From an uncultured Clostridia bacterium (GTDB taxonomy: Bacteria > Bacillota > Clostridia > Oscillospirales > Ruminococcaceae), in contig CANRLN010000010.1 in NCBI GenBank assembly GCA_947631445.1, positions 1 to 46,394 of the forward strand: a stretch of 46,394 nucleotides of DNA, given 5' to 3'. Made by a program: the position numbers and the translations under genes. Below are positions 24,499 through 32,430 of this stretch, one piece after another; within the stretch, counting starts at the first letter, position 1; each line of letters begins with the position of its first letter. The notes under the pieces were generated by a model. It saw only the letters and a list, made by a program, of their open reading frames with translations. It searched no databases and was not told where the DNA came from.

Positions 24499-26208
24499 TT
24501 AAACAAGATTTACAATAACTACGATTGCAGCAATAGCAATAGCAACTATTCCAATCTTAACTATAGCATTAAACGCACTTACACCCTGCTTGGTAAGGCG
24601 TTCTTCAGGATTGTTTAACTTATCAACCATATCAGCAATAGAAGTATCCCTTGTAGAAGTATAAGGAACTTTAGGGTTAATCATTTCATCAATGTTTAAA
24701 TCTTTAAGGTTTCTTTTGGTTGTTCCATCATCTTCCGAAAAGGCATAAGGCGAATCCAGCTGAGAATCGTCACGAAGCGAAAGATTTACCGCCGACATTG
24801 CAAGTTCAGGAGTTTCCTCTGCCTTAAGCTCATTGTCGCCATTGTTAAAGGCAACTCTTGTATCAATATTTCTCATCTGCTGGGAGCGGTTAGCCTTAAG
24901 CATCTGAACAAGTGCGTCGGTGTAGATGTTAGATTCGTCTGCGTCCGAAACAAGGCTTACCCTTTCGTTTCCGGTTGAGCCGGTGGAAATATCGTCATTA
25001 TTGCCGATACCGTCCAAAAGACTTGTGTTGCCCTTGGTTTTATAGCTGTTGTCCTTGGTGGAAACATTATATTTGTTTGCCTCTTGATTATAAACAGTTC
25101 TTTCATCAGAAACAGGTGGCTGTTGAACCGGCTGTTGCTGATATTGTGGCTGTTGATACTGTGGTTGTTGAACCGGCTGTTGCTGATATTGTGGCTGTTG
25201 ATACTGTGGTTGTTGAACCGGCTGTTGCTGATACTGTGGTTGTTCAACCGGTTGTTGCTGATATTGTGGCTGTTGAACCGGCTGTTGCTGATACTGTGGT
25301 TGTTCAACTGGTTGTTGCTGATACTGTGATTGTTGAACTGTTTGAGGAGCAGTGTTTGCAACAACACTTTCTTCTTCTGCAATTGTTGGTTTAGGTGCTT
25401 CGTTAAAAATCTCGTTTGCTTGTAAAGGGGTTTCAATCTTTTCAAACTTGTTTACTGTCGGTTGAGGTTCTGGAACAAAATCTTCCGCCATCTGTTCTTC
25501 ACCCGGCTTATAAGCAAAAGCAAGTTTTTCGGTTGAATATCTTGAACGAGCTACATTACAGGGAGCAACCTCTGCATTTATATCAATTCTTGCTCCTGCA
25601 ATAATATCCCTGGCGGTGGTGCAACGCATTGTACCTCTTATCATCTCTTTAAGCGGAAGCAGAATAATATCGCAGAAGGTTTTGTGAAAAGCCGAAAGAA
25701 CCGAACTGCTTATCATCTCTTTAGGGAAACGATGGTCAAAATATTCTGCCCACTTGTTAGAAGGACTTTGAATCATAGTGTCTATGTACCTTGCAAGTTT
25801 AATCCAATGTGCCTTAAGTTGCAGGGTTCTGTCGTTTACCACCAGCCACATATAACATCTTAAAAAACAGTCATAGCAGGTGATGTTGTCAAGGTTAAGT
25901 TCAATATCATCTTCGGTAAGCGGAATTGCAAAAGCATTGTCCGCATATGCAAAACAACGATAACCATTGCTTGCAAGCTTGGCATAAGCTGTTTTAATAG
26001 AATCCAAATCTCTTGTTGTCTGCGGAAGTGCAAGACTATCAAACTGACCTACAAAATTTGAAATTTCGCCCGTGTTACACATTTCGCCCAAACGATTATA
26101 CGCCCTTCTTGATTCTTCCTGTGTGCAGTTTACAGGAATACTCAAAATTCTGTATGGGTTGCAGGCGAACAGTTCGGTTGCTGTGATACCCAATACTAAA
26201 TTACCCAC
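24499..26208 (-). CDS. Tail-anchored protein with degenerate J-like domain and Gln/Pro repeats
   Basis: 569 residues from a GTG at 26208, six bases after AAGGAGGAG; an earlier in-frame GTG would contain that site. The first ~75 residues (NPYRILSIPVNCTQEESRRAYNRLGEM) resemble a DnaJ domain start but lack HPD, so Hsp70 stimulation is unlikely. A helical region with several Cys (CYDCFLRCYMW) reaches ~220, then a disordered Gln/Pro/Tyr tract (~290-365) made of QPQYQQQPV-type repeats, another disordered part, and a C-terminal membrane helix (~547-569). It would sit in the inner membrane with its bulk in the cytoplasm. Divergent from the 26642 gene. I do not recognise a function. Confidence 0.82.
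   Translation of the reverse strand: MGNLVLGITATELFACNPYRILSIPVNCTQEESRRAYNRLGEMCNTGEISNFVGQFDSLALPQTTRDLDSIKTAYAKLASNGYRCFAYADNAFAIPLTEDDIELNLDNITCYDCFLRCYMWLVVNDRTLQLKAHWIKLARYIDTMIQSPSNKWAEYFDHRFPKEMISSSVLSAFHKTFCDIILLPLKEMIRGTMRCTTARDIIAGARIDINAEVAPCNVARSRYSTEKLAFAYKPGEEQMAEDFVPEPQPTVNKFEKIETPLQANEIFNEAPKPTIAEEESVVANTAPQTVQQSQYQQQPVEQPQYQQQPVQQPQYQQQPVEQPQYQQQPVQQPQYQQPQYQQQPVQQPQYQQPQYQQQPVQQPPVSDERTVYNQEANKYNVSTKDNSYKTKGNTSLLDGIGNNDDISTGSTGNERVSLVSDADESNIYTDALVQMLKANRSQQMRNIDTRVAFNNGDNELKAEETPELAMSAVNLSLRDDSQLDSPYAFSEDDGTTKRNLKDLNIDEMINPKVPYTSTRDTSIADMVDKLNNPEERLTKQGVSAFNAIVKIGIVAIAIAAIVVIVNLV
25113..25325 (-). repeat. ~30-bp in-frame tandem repeats inside the tail-anchored protein gene
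   Basis: About seven copies of a 27-36 bp unit encode QPQYQQQPV(Q/E). Unit length stays a multiple of three, so copy-number change would lengthen or shorten the linker without breaking the frame. Confidence 0.88.
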
Positions 26209-26306
26209 AAAAAACTCCTCCTTAAATTTCACTTCAAGATATTAAAAAATATCTGAAACTAAATCTTTCCTATTATTTTACAATTTAAAATTGTACTACT
26301 ATAACT

Positions 26307-26338
26307 ATTATATCAAATTTCCACCTGTATTTAATCAA
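26307..26338 (-). promoter_or_regulatory. Possible extended -10 promoter of the tail-anchored protein gene
   Basis: On the minus strand TGATATAAT (TATAAT at 26307-26312, TG extension) with TTGATT 20 bases upstream (26333-26338). Spacing is long, so it would rely on the extended -10. The 26339-26641 part of the divergent gap is AT-rich with a TATAAT at 26517-26522 that may serve the plus-strand gene; I see nothing else. Confidence 0.5.
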
Positions 26339-26641
26339 CTTTTTGTTACTAATTTATGTATTTATTATTAACTCAACTATATTTGTTGCATATTACCAAA
26401 ATTACATAGTCTTTTATGTATATATCCAACTATATATATTACAAAACGGCAACAGAAAAATATAAATCTTTACAATATTGTAATTGCATTTTTCATAAAA
26501 ATAGTGTATAATTGAATTAATAACTATAAATTAATCACAATTTTTTTGAATTTGTATTTAATTTAAAGTTTGTTATAACAATATCATTTATTTATGAGAT
26601 TGCTATAAACTAAAATAAACAACAAAAGGGAGGATTTATTC

Positions 26642-27349
26642 ATGGGACTTTTTAAAAAATTTGCACCCAAAACACAGCCAACCCCAACCGCTCCGGCTTC
26701 CAAACCGGCAACCAACCCAGAGGATATATTCAATCAGAAGTTTGAATCCAAGCTTGCCAAAGAAAGAAAATCTCAAGAATCTGCTCAACCCCAAAGCCTT
26801 AAGAGCATCGACCCGCAGGAGGTAAGAGAAAGACTTAAACAACTTGAAGATGAACTTGCCGCCAAGCCTGCCGAGAAGGACTATCATTATTATGACAGCA
26901 ATCCTATTGACACTTCCGAGGTGGAAAAGGCACAGCAACAGTTTGATGCTGATTATAAAATTGAACATGAAAGGTTTGTTAAGTCACATCAGCAGGAACT
27001 CACGGCTATTGATGAATCGGAAATTTCAAGCGGTATGGGCGAACTGGATAAATCGGTGGCAAGAAGAATTGCCGAAGAAAACGCCGAATATAATATAAGT
27101 CAGGTTTCAAGCGATGAGCTTTCGGATATAATGCAGAATTTTGACAGCACCCGAATGAGCAATATGGCTATTCCTGTTGACAATGAAATTGCTGGTCTTA
27201 CCCAAAGCGACCTTGATGCAATTGAAAACTTTGAACGGCAGGATATTCACTCAAAGGAGCTTGACCCTCACGATGATGAAATTGAGGCTATGTCGCAGGA
27301 AAAAATACAACAGAAAATGCAGGAATTTAACCAAAAATATTCTGATTAA
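26642..27349 (+). CDS. Charged, mostly disordered and coiled-coil protein of unknown function
   Basis: 235 residues starting MGLFKKFAPK behind GGGAGGA. The first ~60 residues are Pro/Lys-rich and disordered; the rest is acidic with heptad-like stretches (PQEVRERLKQLEDELAAKP, RRIAEENAEYNISQVSSDELSDIMQNF, DEIEAMSQEKIQQKMQEFNQKYSD). No signal peptide or membrane segment. The basic MGLFKK start could touch membrane or nucleic acid, but that is a guess. It is transcribed divergently from the tail-anchored protein gene and shares a ~430-base control region, so the two may be related in function. I recognise no family. Confidence 0.78.
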   Translation: MGLFKKFAPKTQPTPTAPASKPATNPEDIFNQKFESKLAKERKSQESAQPQSLKSIDPQEVRERLKQLEDELAAKPAEKDYHYYDSNPIDTSEVEKAQQQFDADYKIEHERFVKSHQQELTAIDESEISSGMGELDKSVARRIAEENAEYNISQVSSDELSDIMQNFDSTRMSNMAIPVDNEIAGLTQSDLDAIENFERQDIHSKELDPHDDEIEAMSQEKIQQKMQEFNQKYSD

Positions 27350-27393
27350 TTTTGGTTATAGCAATATTAAGTCTGTTTTAAGAGCAAGACAGC

Positions 27394-27438
27394 AAAAAAA
27401 CGCCACATCGGTTTTTCTCCGATATGGCGAATTTTTTT
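27394..27438. terminator. Bidirectional terminator between the coiled-coil gene and dnaC
   Basis: CGCCACATCGG pairs with CCGATATGGCG (11 bp, one wobble). Runs of A before and T after the stem give a T tract on both strands, serving two converging genes. Confidence 0.92.
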
Positions 27439-28432
27439 ATTTTTTCTTTTTTTTAGAGCGAATGTCTTCGCCAACAAAGCGAAGCCATTTATATTCCCCT
27501 TGTAGTCTTGATGCCAATCTATCTCCATAATTTTTTTGAATTTTAGTTATAGCATAATTGGTAGAAATAATAGTTGGTTTTTCTTTATTAATTCGACTGT
27601 TTATTATATTATACAAAGCAGATTGAGAGAAGGGAGATTTAAATTCTACCCCAAGGTCGTCAATAATAAGCAGGTCACAGTTAATAACGCTTTCAACATA
27701 TTGTTTGTCACTATTGCTTGAAAAATTTTCCGTTTCTATTTCTCCCATAATATTTTCACAGCTATTAAAAATTACTGTTTTGCCACTTTCCAACACCCTT
27801 TTGGCAATGCAAGCAGACAAAAAAGTTTTTCCAAGACCTGTTTCACCACAAAATACTAAAGATTTAGACGTACCTTTTGTTGCCATATCCTCAGCGTATG
27901 TTTTACACTGTTTAAAAACTTCTTGCATATGTTCCTTAATAGAAACACCAAGTTTATAAGAATCTTCTTCATCAGAATAATATTTTAAATTAAAATCCTC
28001 AAAATCTCTAAGTTTTATACTACTCTTTTGGTTAATCTCTTGAGATAAATATAAATTTAATAATTCTTTAAGACAATCACACATATAACTTTCTTTATAT
28101 CCATTATCCTCACATTTTGGGCAGGTATAATTTACATCAAGGTAATTAGCAGGATAGCCTCTTTTTACAAGTTCCTGTCGCATTTCTTTTTCTGTGTTTG
28201 CCCTTTGTTGCTTCCAATTATTTAAACCTTGTTTGCGTTCTTGTTTTGAATTTGCCCCCAAAAAAGCAAAGGCGTTTGCAACAGAATTTTTATTTTTTTT
28301 AAAAAGCTCATATATATATGGAAAACTACATTCAATTTCTTTTTCATGTTCTTTTTGGGTATTGTTGGCAATAGTTCTTCTTTGCAACAATTCCTGTTCT
28401 GCTTTTTCATAAATTTCTTGATTATATTTCAT
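27437..28432 (-). CDS. dnaC: DnaC/DnaI-type replicative helicase loader ATPase
   Basis: 331 residues. A helical N-terminus leads to a zinc-binding motif (CPKCEDNGYKESYMCDC, ~103-119) as in DnaI, followed by an AAA+ ATPase: Walker A GETGLGKT (~197), Walker B LLIIDDLGVE, sensor IISTNY, and the arginine-finger region GDRLASRL. It loads the replicative helicase onto DNA. It lies 30 bases behind the DnaD-domain gene on the same strand, the standard primosome pair in Firmicutes. The start ATG lacks a strong ribosome site; translation may depend on the upstream gene. Confidence 0.93.
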   Translation of the reverse strand: MKYNQEIYEKAEQELLQRRTIANNTQKEHEKEIECSFPYIYELFKKNKNSVANAFAFLGANSKQERKQGLNNWKQQRANTEKEMRQELVKRGYPANYLDVNYTCPKCEDNGYKESYMCDCLKELLNLYLSQEINQKSSIKLRDFEDFNLKYYSDEEDSYKLGVSIKEHMQEVFKQCKTYAEDMATKGTSKSLVFCGETGLGKTFLSACIAKRVLESGKTVIFNSCENIMGEIETENFSSNSDKQYVESVINCDLLIIDDLGVEFKSPFSQSALYNIINSRINKEKPTIISTNYAITKIQKNYGDRLASRLQGEYKWLRFVGEDIRSKKKKK

Positions 28433-28462
28433 ATTTTTTTACTCCCTATATATTAATAAAAA

Positions 28463-29494
28463 TTAATCTTCAAATATATCATAATCTTCATCTGTCCATT
28501 CATCTTCAAAGTGAGAACCTGATTTAAATTCCCCGTCATAATCTCCGAAATCTTCGGCAGTATCAAACGCACCAGAATATTTAAATTTCTTTTTATTTTT
28601 ATTACCAGAAATTTTATTATATTTCTTTTCCTGCTCCTCTTTGTGTTTTTCCTGTGCCTCTTTTGCTTTTTCAAGTGTAAATGCTCCATTTTCCGCCCAA
28701 TTGGTAATAACCTTATTAACATAAGACCAACTAAAACTCTTGCCCGTTCCGTCCATACAACAGTTGTAAGCATATTCAAGGACTTGCTCGTTATCAATCC
28801 CCATTTTAAGCCAGTTTTCACACATTTTAGATTGATTTTCCGAAAGCTTGTTTGCCTTTATTGCAAAAATCCTAATAACCGTTTGTTCAAAACTCCTGTT
28901 TTTTTCCATTTCCTGTATTTTTTCTTCCACCTGTTTGTAAGAAGTAATATTCTGATAAGCCCAGTCATAAGCCACCTTTGATATATAAGCCATAGAGGTT
29001 TTACCCAGTTCCTTAAAATATCCAACCATTAGTATTATTGCCTCGGGGGTCATCTGGCAATTTTCGTATATGTCTATATAACCGACCATTTCTGAATCTT
29101 TTATTGGTCTTCCAAGGGTCATTTGCAGATTGTCCATAAGCATTTTCAAATCGAAGTTTTCAGCTACAATATTTTTAACATCTTTAGGATAAAGCTTAAG
29201 CACATATTTTTTCTTTTCACCTTTCTTTTCCTGTTTTTTATCTTCCTCTACAACCTTTTCGGGGGTTCGTGGGTTGCTTAAGGTTATTATTCCCTTATCA
29301 CTAAAGTAATTAAACCCCTCGACAACCTTTTTTTCCTCTATTTCAAGCAAAGAGGCAACAAGTGCGGTGTCGTCATAGCCTGCCATAATGTAATAAAGCA
29401 CGCCATAATACAGAACATTCATACCCTTTTCAACCGCCGATGTCGGAATTTCTGTTTTTTGAGGAAAATATTTAAAATCAATATCATATTTCAT
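28463..29494 (-). CDS. DnaD-domain replication initiation protein
   Basis: 343 residues from the ATG at 29494, spaced six bases from GGAGAGG; the upstream in-frame ATG at 29509 would overlap that site. An N-terminal winged-helix part (~1-90) is followed by two DnaD C-terminal type domains (~115-195 and ~205-275), recognisable by YENCQMTPEAIILMVGYFKE... and W...GIDNEQVLEYAYNCCM...SFSWSYVNKVITNWAENG. The end is Lys-rich then acidic. DnaD proteins remodel DNA and recruit the helicase loader during primosome assembly. It precedes dnaC and overlaps the end of the PH-domain gene by 11 bases. Confidence 0.92.
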   Translation of the reverse strand: MKYDIDFKYFPQKTEIPTSAVEKGMNVLYYGVLYYIMAGYDDTALVASLLEIEEKKVVEGFNYFSDKGIITLSNPRTPEKVVEEDKKQEKKGEKKKYVLKLYPKDVKNIVAENFDLKMLMDNLQMTLGRPIKDSEMVGYIDIYENCQMTPEAIILMVGYFKELGKTSMAYISKVAYDWAYQNITSYKQVEEKIQEMEKNRSFEQTVIRIFAIKANKLSENQSKMCENWLKMGIDNEQVLEYAYNCCMDGTGKSFSWSYVNKVITNWAENGAFTLEKAKEAQEKHKEEQEKKYNKISGNKNKKKFKYSGAFDTAEDFGDYDGEFKSGSHFEDEWTDEDYDIFED

Positions 29495-29882
29495 GGTTTG
29501 CCTCTCCATTAGGATATTCGGGATTGGTCATATCTCTACCCCTTATATTATATTTATCCCTATGGTCATTAATAAGCTTATCAATCTTGTTCATAACATC
29601 TCTTGGGTTTTTAACCGACTGTATAACCTTTTCAGGAGTGTCGTGGTCGCCCCTGACATACAAAACTATTGTTCCGCAACCAAACAAACGCTGAAAAAAA
29701 GGAAGTTTAAGCTTTTTGTCATAAATTCTGTATATTTCAATCTCATCTTCTTCAACGTTAAAAAAACCTTTTCTGGTTATAAGTTTGTTTTCATCAAGAA
29801 TATATTTGGTAAAAGAAAGGGGAAGTCCCAAAAAGGTACATTTTTTTCCAACCCATACATATCCATCCTGATTTACTGCCAT
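29484..29882 (-). CDS. Bacterial PH-domain protein
   Basis: 132 residues. The central part (YILDENKLITRKGFFNVEEDEIEIYRIYDKKLKLPFFQRLFGCGTIVLYVRGD) is the YdbT/bPH_2-type pleckstrin-homology-like fold: a strand, a turn with R/K-G, then an arginine-led R-I-Y-D helix-strand region. No membrane helix is present, unlike many bPH_2 proteins. The last ~20 residues are polar. It starts behind GGAGAG and its end overlaps the ribosome site of the DnaD gene, so it is translationally tied to replication genes. Its role there is unknown. Confidence 0.82.
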   Translation of the reverse strand: MAVNQDGYVWVGKKCTFLGLPLSFTKYILDENKLITRKGFFNVEEDEIEIYRIYDKKLKLPFFQRLFGCGTIVLYVRGDHDTPEKVIQSVKNPRDVMNKIDKLINDHRDKYNIRGRDMTNPEYPNGEANHEI

Positions 29883-29921
29883 AAAAAATCTCTCCTTTAA
29901 TAAATTACTTTATCTGCCAAA

Positions 29922-30446
29922 TTAATCTATAATGCTTTTAACCGGTGCATTGTCCGCCTCCTGCTTTTGCTTTCTGCGTTTTATTATGCAAAATATAATT
30001 TGTAAAACCACAAGTATAAGCCCGCAAACCGCAACCCCCGCAATAGGATAATGCCTTAGCATATATTCTTTGGGGAGTGCTTCAAGACTTCTGCCACTCG
30101 AATCGGTTGCCGTATGGTCTTTAAAAAACTGCTCAAGTCCCAAAATAATGGGATTTGCCCCTTTAAGATATATAACACACCCTGCAATCTGCAAAGCAAA
30201 AGAAATTATATATTTTCTAAAAAAAGCAATTACAATTGCCACCACAAGAACCGCATCACCAGCAAGCAATTCCCATGCGACCGTTTTTGGAATATACAAA
30301 TAATCCTCTCCGAAAATATAGCCAAACTGTATTCCCAAAGCTGTAACAATGCCCCAGAAAAAACCAGACCACATAAAAAAAGCAATCATAATAAGTTTGA
30401 ATATCACAAAAACAGCCGGTTCTTTTTGCTTTATTTTTTTTGACAT
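29922..30446 (-). CDS. Four-helix membrane protein of unknown function
   Basis: 174 residues with hydrophobic segments at ~12-42, ~55-75, ~80-98 and ~133-155, and a Lys/Arg-rich C-terminal tail (KRRKQKQE), giving both ends in the cytoplasm. It contains no motif I recognise. The gap to the PH-domain gene downstream is ~40 bases on the same strand, so it may head the PH-DnaD-DnaC unit. Upstream lies the pseudouridine synthase gene. Similar small proteins next to dnaD genes exist in this order, but I cannot name the family. Confidence 0.75.
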   Translation of the reverse strand: MSKKIKQKEPAVFVIFKLIMIAFFMWSGFFWGIVTALGIQFGYIFGEDYLYIPKTVAWELLAGDAVLVVAIVIAFFRKYIISFALQIAGCVIYLKGANPIILGLEQFFKDHTATDSSGRSLEALPKEYMLRHYPIAGVAVCGLILVVLQIIFCIIKRRKQKQEADNAPVKSIID

Positions 30447-30483
30447 ATGTTATTCATCACTCCATAAGATTATATATTTATAA

Positions 30484-31437
30484 TCAATCAAAATATTTTA
30501 AAAACCAAGGCTTTTGTGCAAAAAACTGTTGCTGATTTAAATAAGCAAGCAAAGGAAAATCCTGCTGTTTGCCCGAAAGCTCAAATTTCATGCTATAAGA
30601 ATGAAGTGCCTGCGTTTTAACATGATATTTTTTGTTTGCTTGCCCATTTCCATATTTGCCGTCCCCCAAAAGAGGAAAACCAATATGTGCAAAACTTGCC
30701 CTTATTTGGTGGGTTCTGCCGGTTACCAAATCCACCCTACACAATGAAAGATTGTTGTTTGATTTTAAAAGTTCAGCTTTGGTTATAATTTTTTTTGCAC
30801 CATTTCTTGGCTTATCATAAATTGAAACAAGTTTTGTTTTTTCGTTTTTAAAAAGATAGCCTTCTATACTAAATTGCTTTTTGGGAATACTGCCGACACA
30901 AACACAAAGATATTCTTTTTTAATATATCTTTGTTTTATAATCTCGTTAAGTTCCCTTAGTGCCTCTGCATTCTTTGCACATATCACAAGACCAGAAGTG
31001 TTACGGTCAATGCGGTTGCAAAGAGCGGGAGCAAAGGAATTTTCCTTTTGCGGGTCATATTCTTTTTTTTCATAGAAATATTTTAGTATTCGCCCAATAA
31101 GCGTATCTGCCGAATTTTGTTCGTCCGCATGAACCACCAAGCCTGTTGGCTTGTTTACAATTATAATATTTTCGTCCTCAAAGACAATATCCAGTTCTGA
31201 ACCACTGGTTAAAAAGTCATATTTAGGCTTTTCAAAATATTCATCATTTATATATAAACTAATGGTATCTCCGACCTCTAATTTATCCGAAAAACTGCAC
31301 CTTTTGCCATTAAGCTTAATTCGCTTTATGCGTATATATTTATACATAAGCGATTTACCAAGCAGTGGTACAGCCTTTTGCAAAAACTTATCAAGTCGTT
31401 GGTTTGCGTCATTGTCTGAAATAATAAATTCTCTCAT
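30484..31437 (-). CDS. RluA-family pseudouridine synthase
   Basis: 317 residues from the ATG at 31437, nine bases after AAAAGG; earlier in-frame codons lie inside a palindromic repeat. An N-terminal S4 RNA-binding domain (RLDKFLQKAVPLLGKSLMYKYIRIKRIKLNGKR) precedes the catalytic domain with Asp144 in NRIDRNTSGLVICAK, plus PTGLVVHAD and GRTHQIRASFAHIGFPLLGDGKYG. It converts uridines in RNA, probably 23S rRNA, to pseudouridine; RluC/RluD-type site choice cannot be decided from sequence by eye. Intact, same direction as the genes downstream. Confidence 0.94.
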   Translation of the reverse strand: MREFIISDNDANQRLDKFLQKAVPLLGKSLMYKYIRIKRIKLNGKRCSFSDKLEVGDTISLYINDEYFEKPKYDFLTSGSELDIVFEDENIIIVNKPTGLVVHADEQNSADTLIGRILKYFYEKKEYDPQKENSFAPALCNRIDRNTSGLVICAKNAEALRELNEIIKQRYIKKEYLCVCVGSIPKKQFSIEGYLFKNEKTKLVSIYDKPRNGAKKIITKAELLKSNNNLSLCRVDLVTGRTHQIRASFAHIGFPLLGDGKYGNGQANKKYHVKTQALHSYSMKFELSGKQQDFPLLAYLNQQQFFAQKPWFLKYFD

Positions 31438-31454
31438 GTTAATTTTTCCTTTTT

Positions 31455-31481
31455 GATTTTCCCACACAAGGCAGGGAAAAC
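31455..31481. repeat. Dispersed palindrome, copy 6
   Basis: GATTTTCCC/GGGAAAAC-type hairpin between yjdF and the pseudouridine synthase gene. It lies upstream of the preferred start at 31437. Confidence 0.72.
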
Positions 31482-31573
31482 AAGTAATAAAAATTTTTTT
31501 TTGGAGGGATTTCACCTCTCAACACTCCCCTATTTTGGAGCGAGGAGCAACGCTCCTTATACCCCCCTTTAAA

Positions 31574-31990
31574 TTAATGCCCTCTATGTTTATCCTTTCT
31601 TTTTTGTTGTTTCAACAAAAATTTTCGCTGTTTATCCTGTTGTTGTTTATTGCGGTTGTTTTGCTTATGCTCAAGTTTATTCTGTTGCACTTGAAGTTGC
31701 AATGCCTGCTGAGATTTTGTGCCAATTCCTCTGTTTTGCAACTGCTTTTTAACCTCTCTCTGCATACGTTTTGGGTTAATCTTTTTATCTTTTATATCGC
31801 TTTCAACCGCACTGCTAAATTTCAAATTATTATAATTATGCAGAATAAAATCGTAAATTTCAGCGTCTTTGGGTTCTGCTCCAAAAGTAAACTTACACAC
31901 TGCCAATCTTCCATCTTCCCATCTCTCAAAAAAGCCCACCCAAAATGGCTTTTCAAAATAAAAGGTCAATTTTCCTATAACTTTGCCCAT
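31574..31990 (-). CDS. yjdF: YjdF family protein
   Basis: 138 residues from the ATG at 31990, placed behind TTAGGAGGA. The N-terminus MGKVIGKLTFYFEKPFWVGFFERWEDGRLAVCKFTFGAEPKDAEIYDFILHNYNNLKFS is the conserved YjdF core; the remainder is a very Gln/Lys/Arg-rich tail (QQALQLQVQQNKLEHKQNNRNKQQQDKQRKFLLKQQKRK). Biochemical function is not established. In Bacilli and Clostridia the gene is typically controlled by the yjdF RNA, which answers azaaromatic compounds, and the leader here fits that (see 31998-32140). This supports a role in response to toxic aromatic compounds. Confidence 0.92.
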   Translation of the reverse strand: MGKVIGKLTFYFEKPFWVGFFERWEDGRLAVCKFTFGAEPKDAEIYDFILHNYNNLKFSSAVESDIKDKKINPKRMQREVKKQLQNRGIGTKSQQALQLQVQQNKLEHKQNNRNKQQQDKQRKFLLKQQKRKDKHRGH

Positions 31991-31997
31991 TAAAATT

Positions 31998-32140
31998 CCT
32001 CCTAAATTAATTTTAAAGGCAAAGAATGGACAACCCCGGAGGAGAAGGTTACTTACCACAAAAATATCAAAAAATTGTGACGGTCGGGCTACCTACCGAC
32101 TCTAATGCCAAAAAGCATATTGCGTTTTTATCTTTGCATA
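31998..32140 (-). promoter_or_regulatory. Probable yjdF riboswitch in the leader of yjdF
   Basis: The ~150-base leader folds on the minus strand into several stems: GTCGG with CCGAC around TAGGTAGC, CACAA with TTGTG, and an AACC.../GGGGTT pairing that encloses TTCTCCTCC. The pyrimidine TTCTCCTCC can pair with the gene's AGGAGGA ribosome site, a simple on/off switch. The class is assigned mainly from position before yjdF and remembered conserved parts (GTAGGTAGCC, GTAAGTAACC); a covariance search would settle it. Confidence 0.72.
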
Positions 32141-32199
32141 TAATAATATTATTAATTTATATATCCTAAATTTAGATGTAGATAATAGTGTTGTTTATA

Positions 32200-32280
32200 T
32201 TATTTTTTATTTACAGTATTTTCTCGCCTACTGCGGGGAAATACTTAAGATTTTTTTAGCAACACAAATTGCCCATTCCC
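32200..32280 (-). repeat. MITE-like element, copy R3, inverted (includes palindrome copy 7)
   Basis: Read on the minus strand it begins GGGAATGGGCAATTTGTG, continues TAAAAAAATCTTAAG and ends with the palindrome (32216-32244) and CTGTAAATAAAAAA. It is the shortest copy; the internal segment present in R1 is missing. The 32281-32371 stretch is AT-rich with no gene. Confidence 0.78.
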
Positions 32281-32371
32281 TAAATTTTTCTAAGATATAA
32301 TATTACTATAAAAATATTATAACATTTTTTTTGTAAAAAGTAAAGGGGTTTTTCTGAATTTTAAAAATCTA

Positions 32372-32400
32372 TTGAATTTTTAATTAAAATATGCTATAAT
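32372..32400 (+). promoter_or_regulatory. Promoter of the hsdS gene
   Basis: TTGAAT (32372-32377), 17 bases, TATAAT (32395-32400), ~30 bases upstream of the ATG. Confidence 0.78.
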
Positions 32401-32430
32401 AAAATTATTATAAAATAAGGCGGTGTTAGT

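Noticed and set aside
25113-25325. CRISPR-like repeat spacing
   Set aside because: Repeats are contiguous, lack unique spacers and encode protein in frame.
24975-25394. Long plus-strand frames opposite the Gln/Pro repeats
   Set aside because: They are by-products of the repeat composition; the minus-strand frame has a start, ribosome site and membrane anchor.
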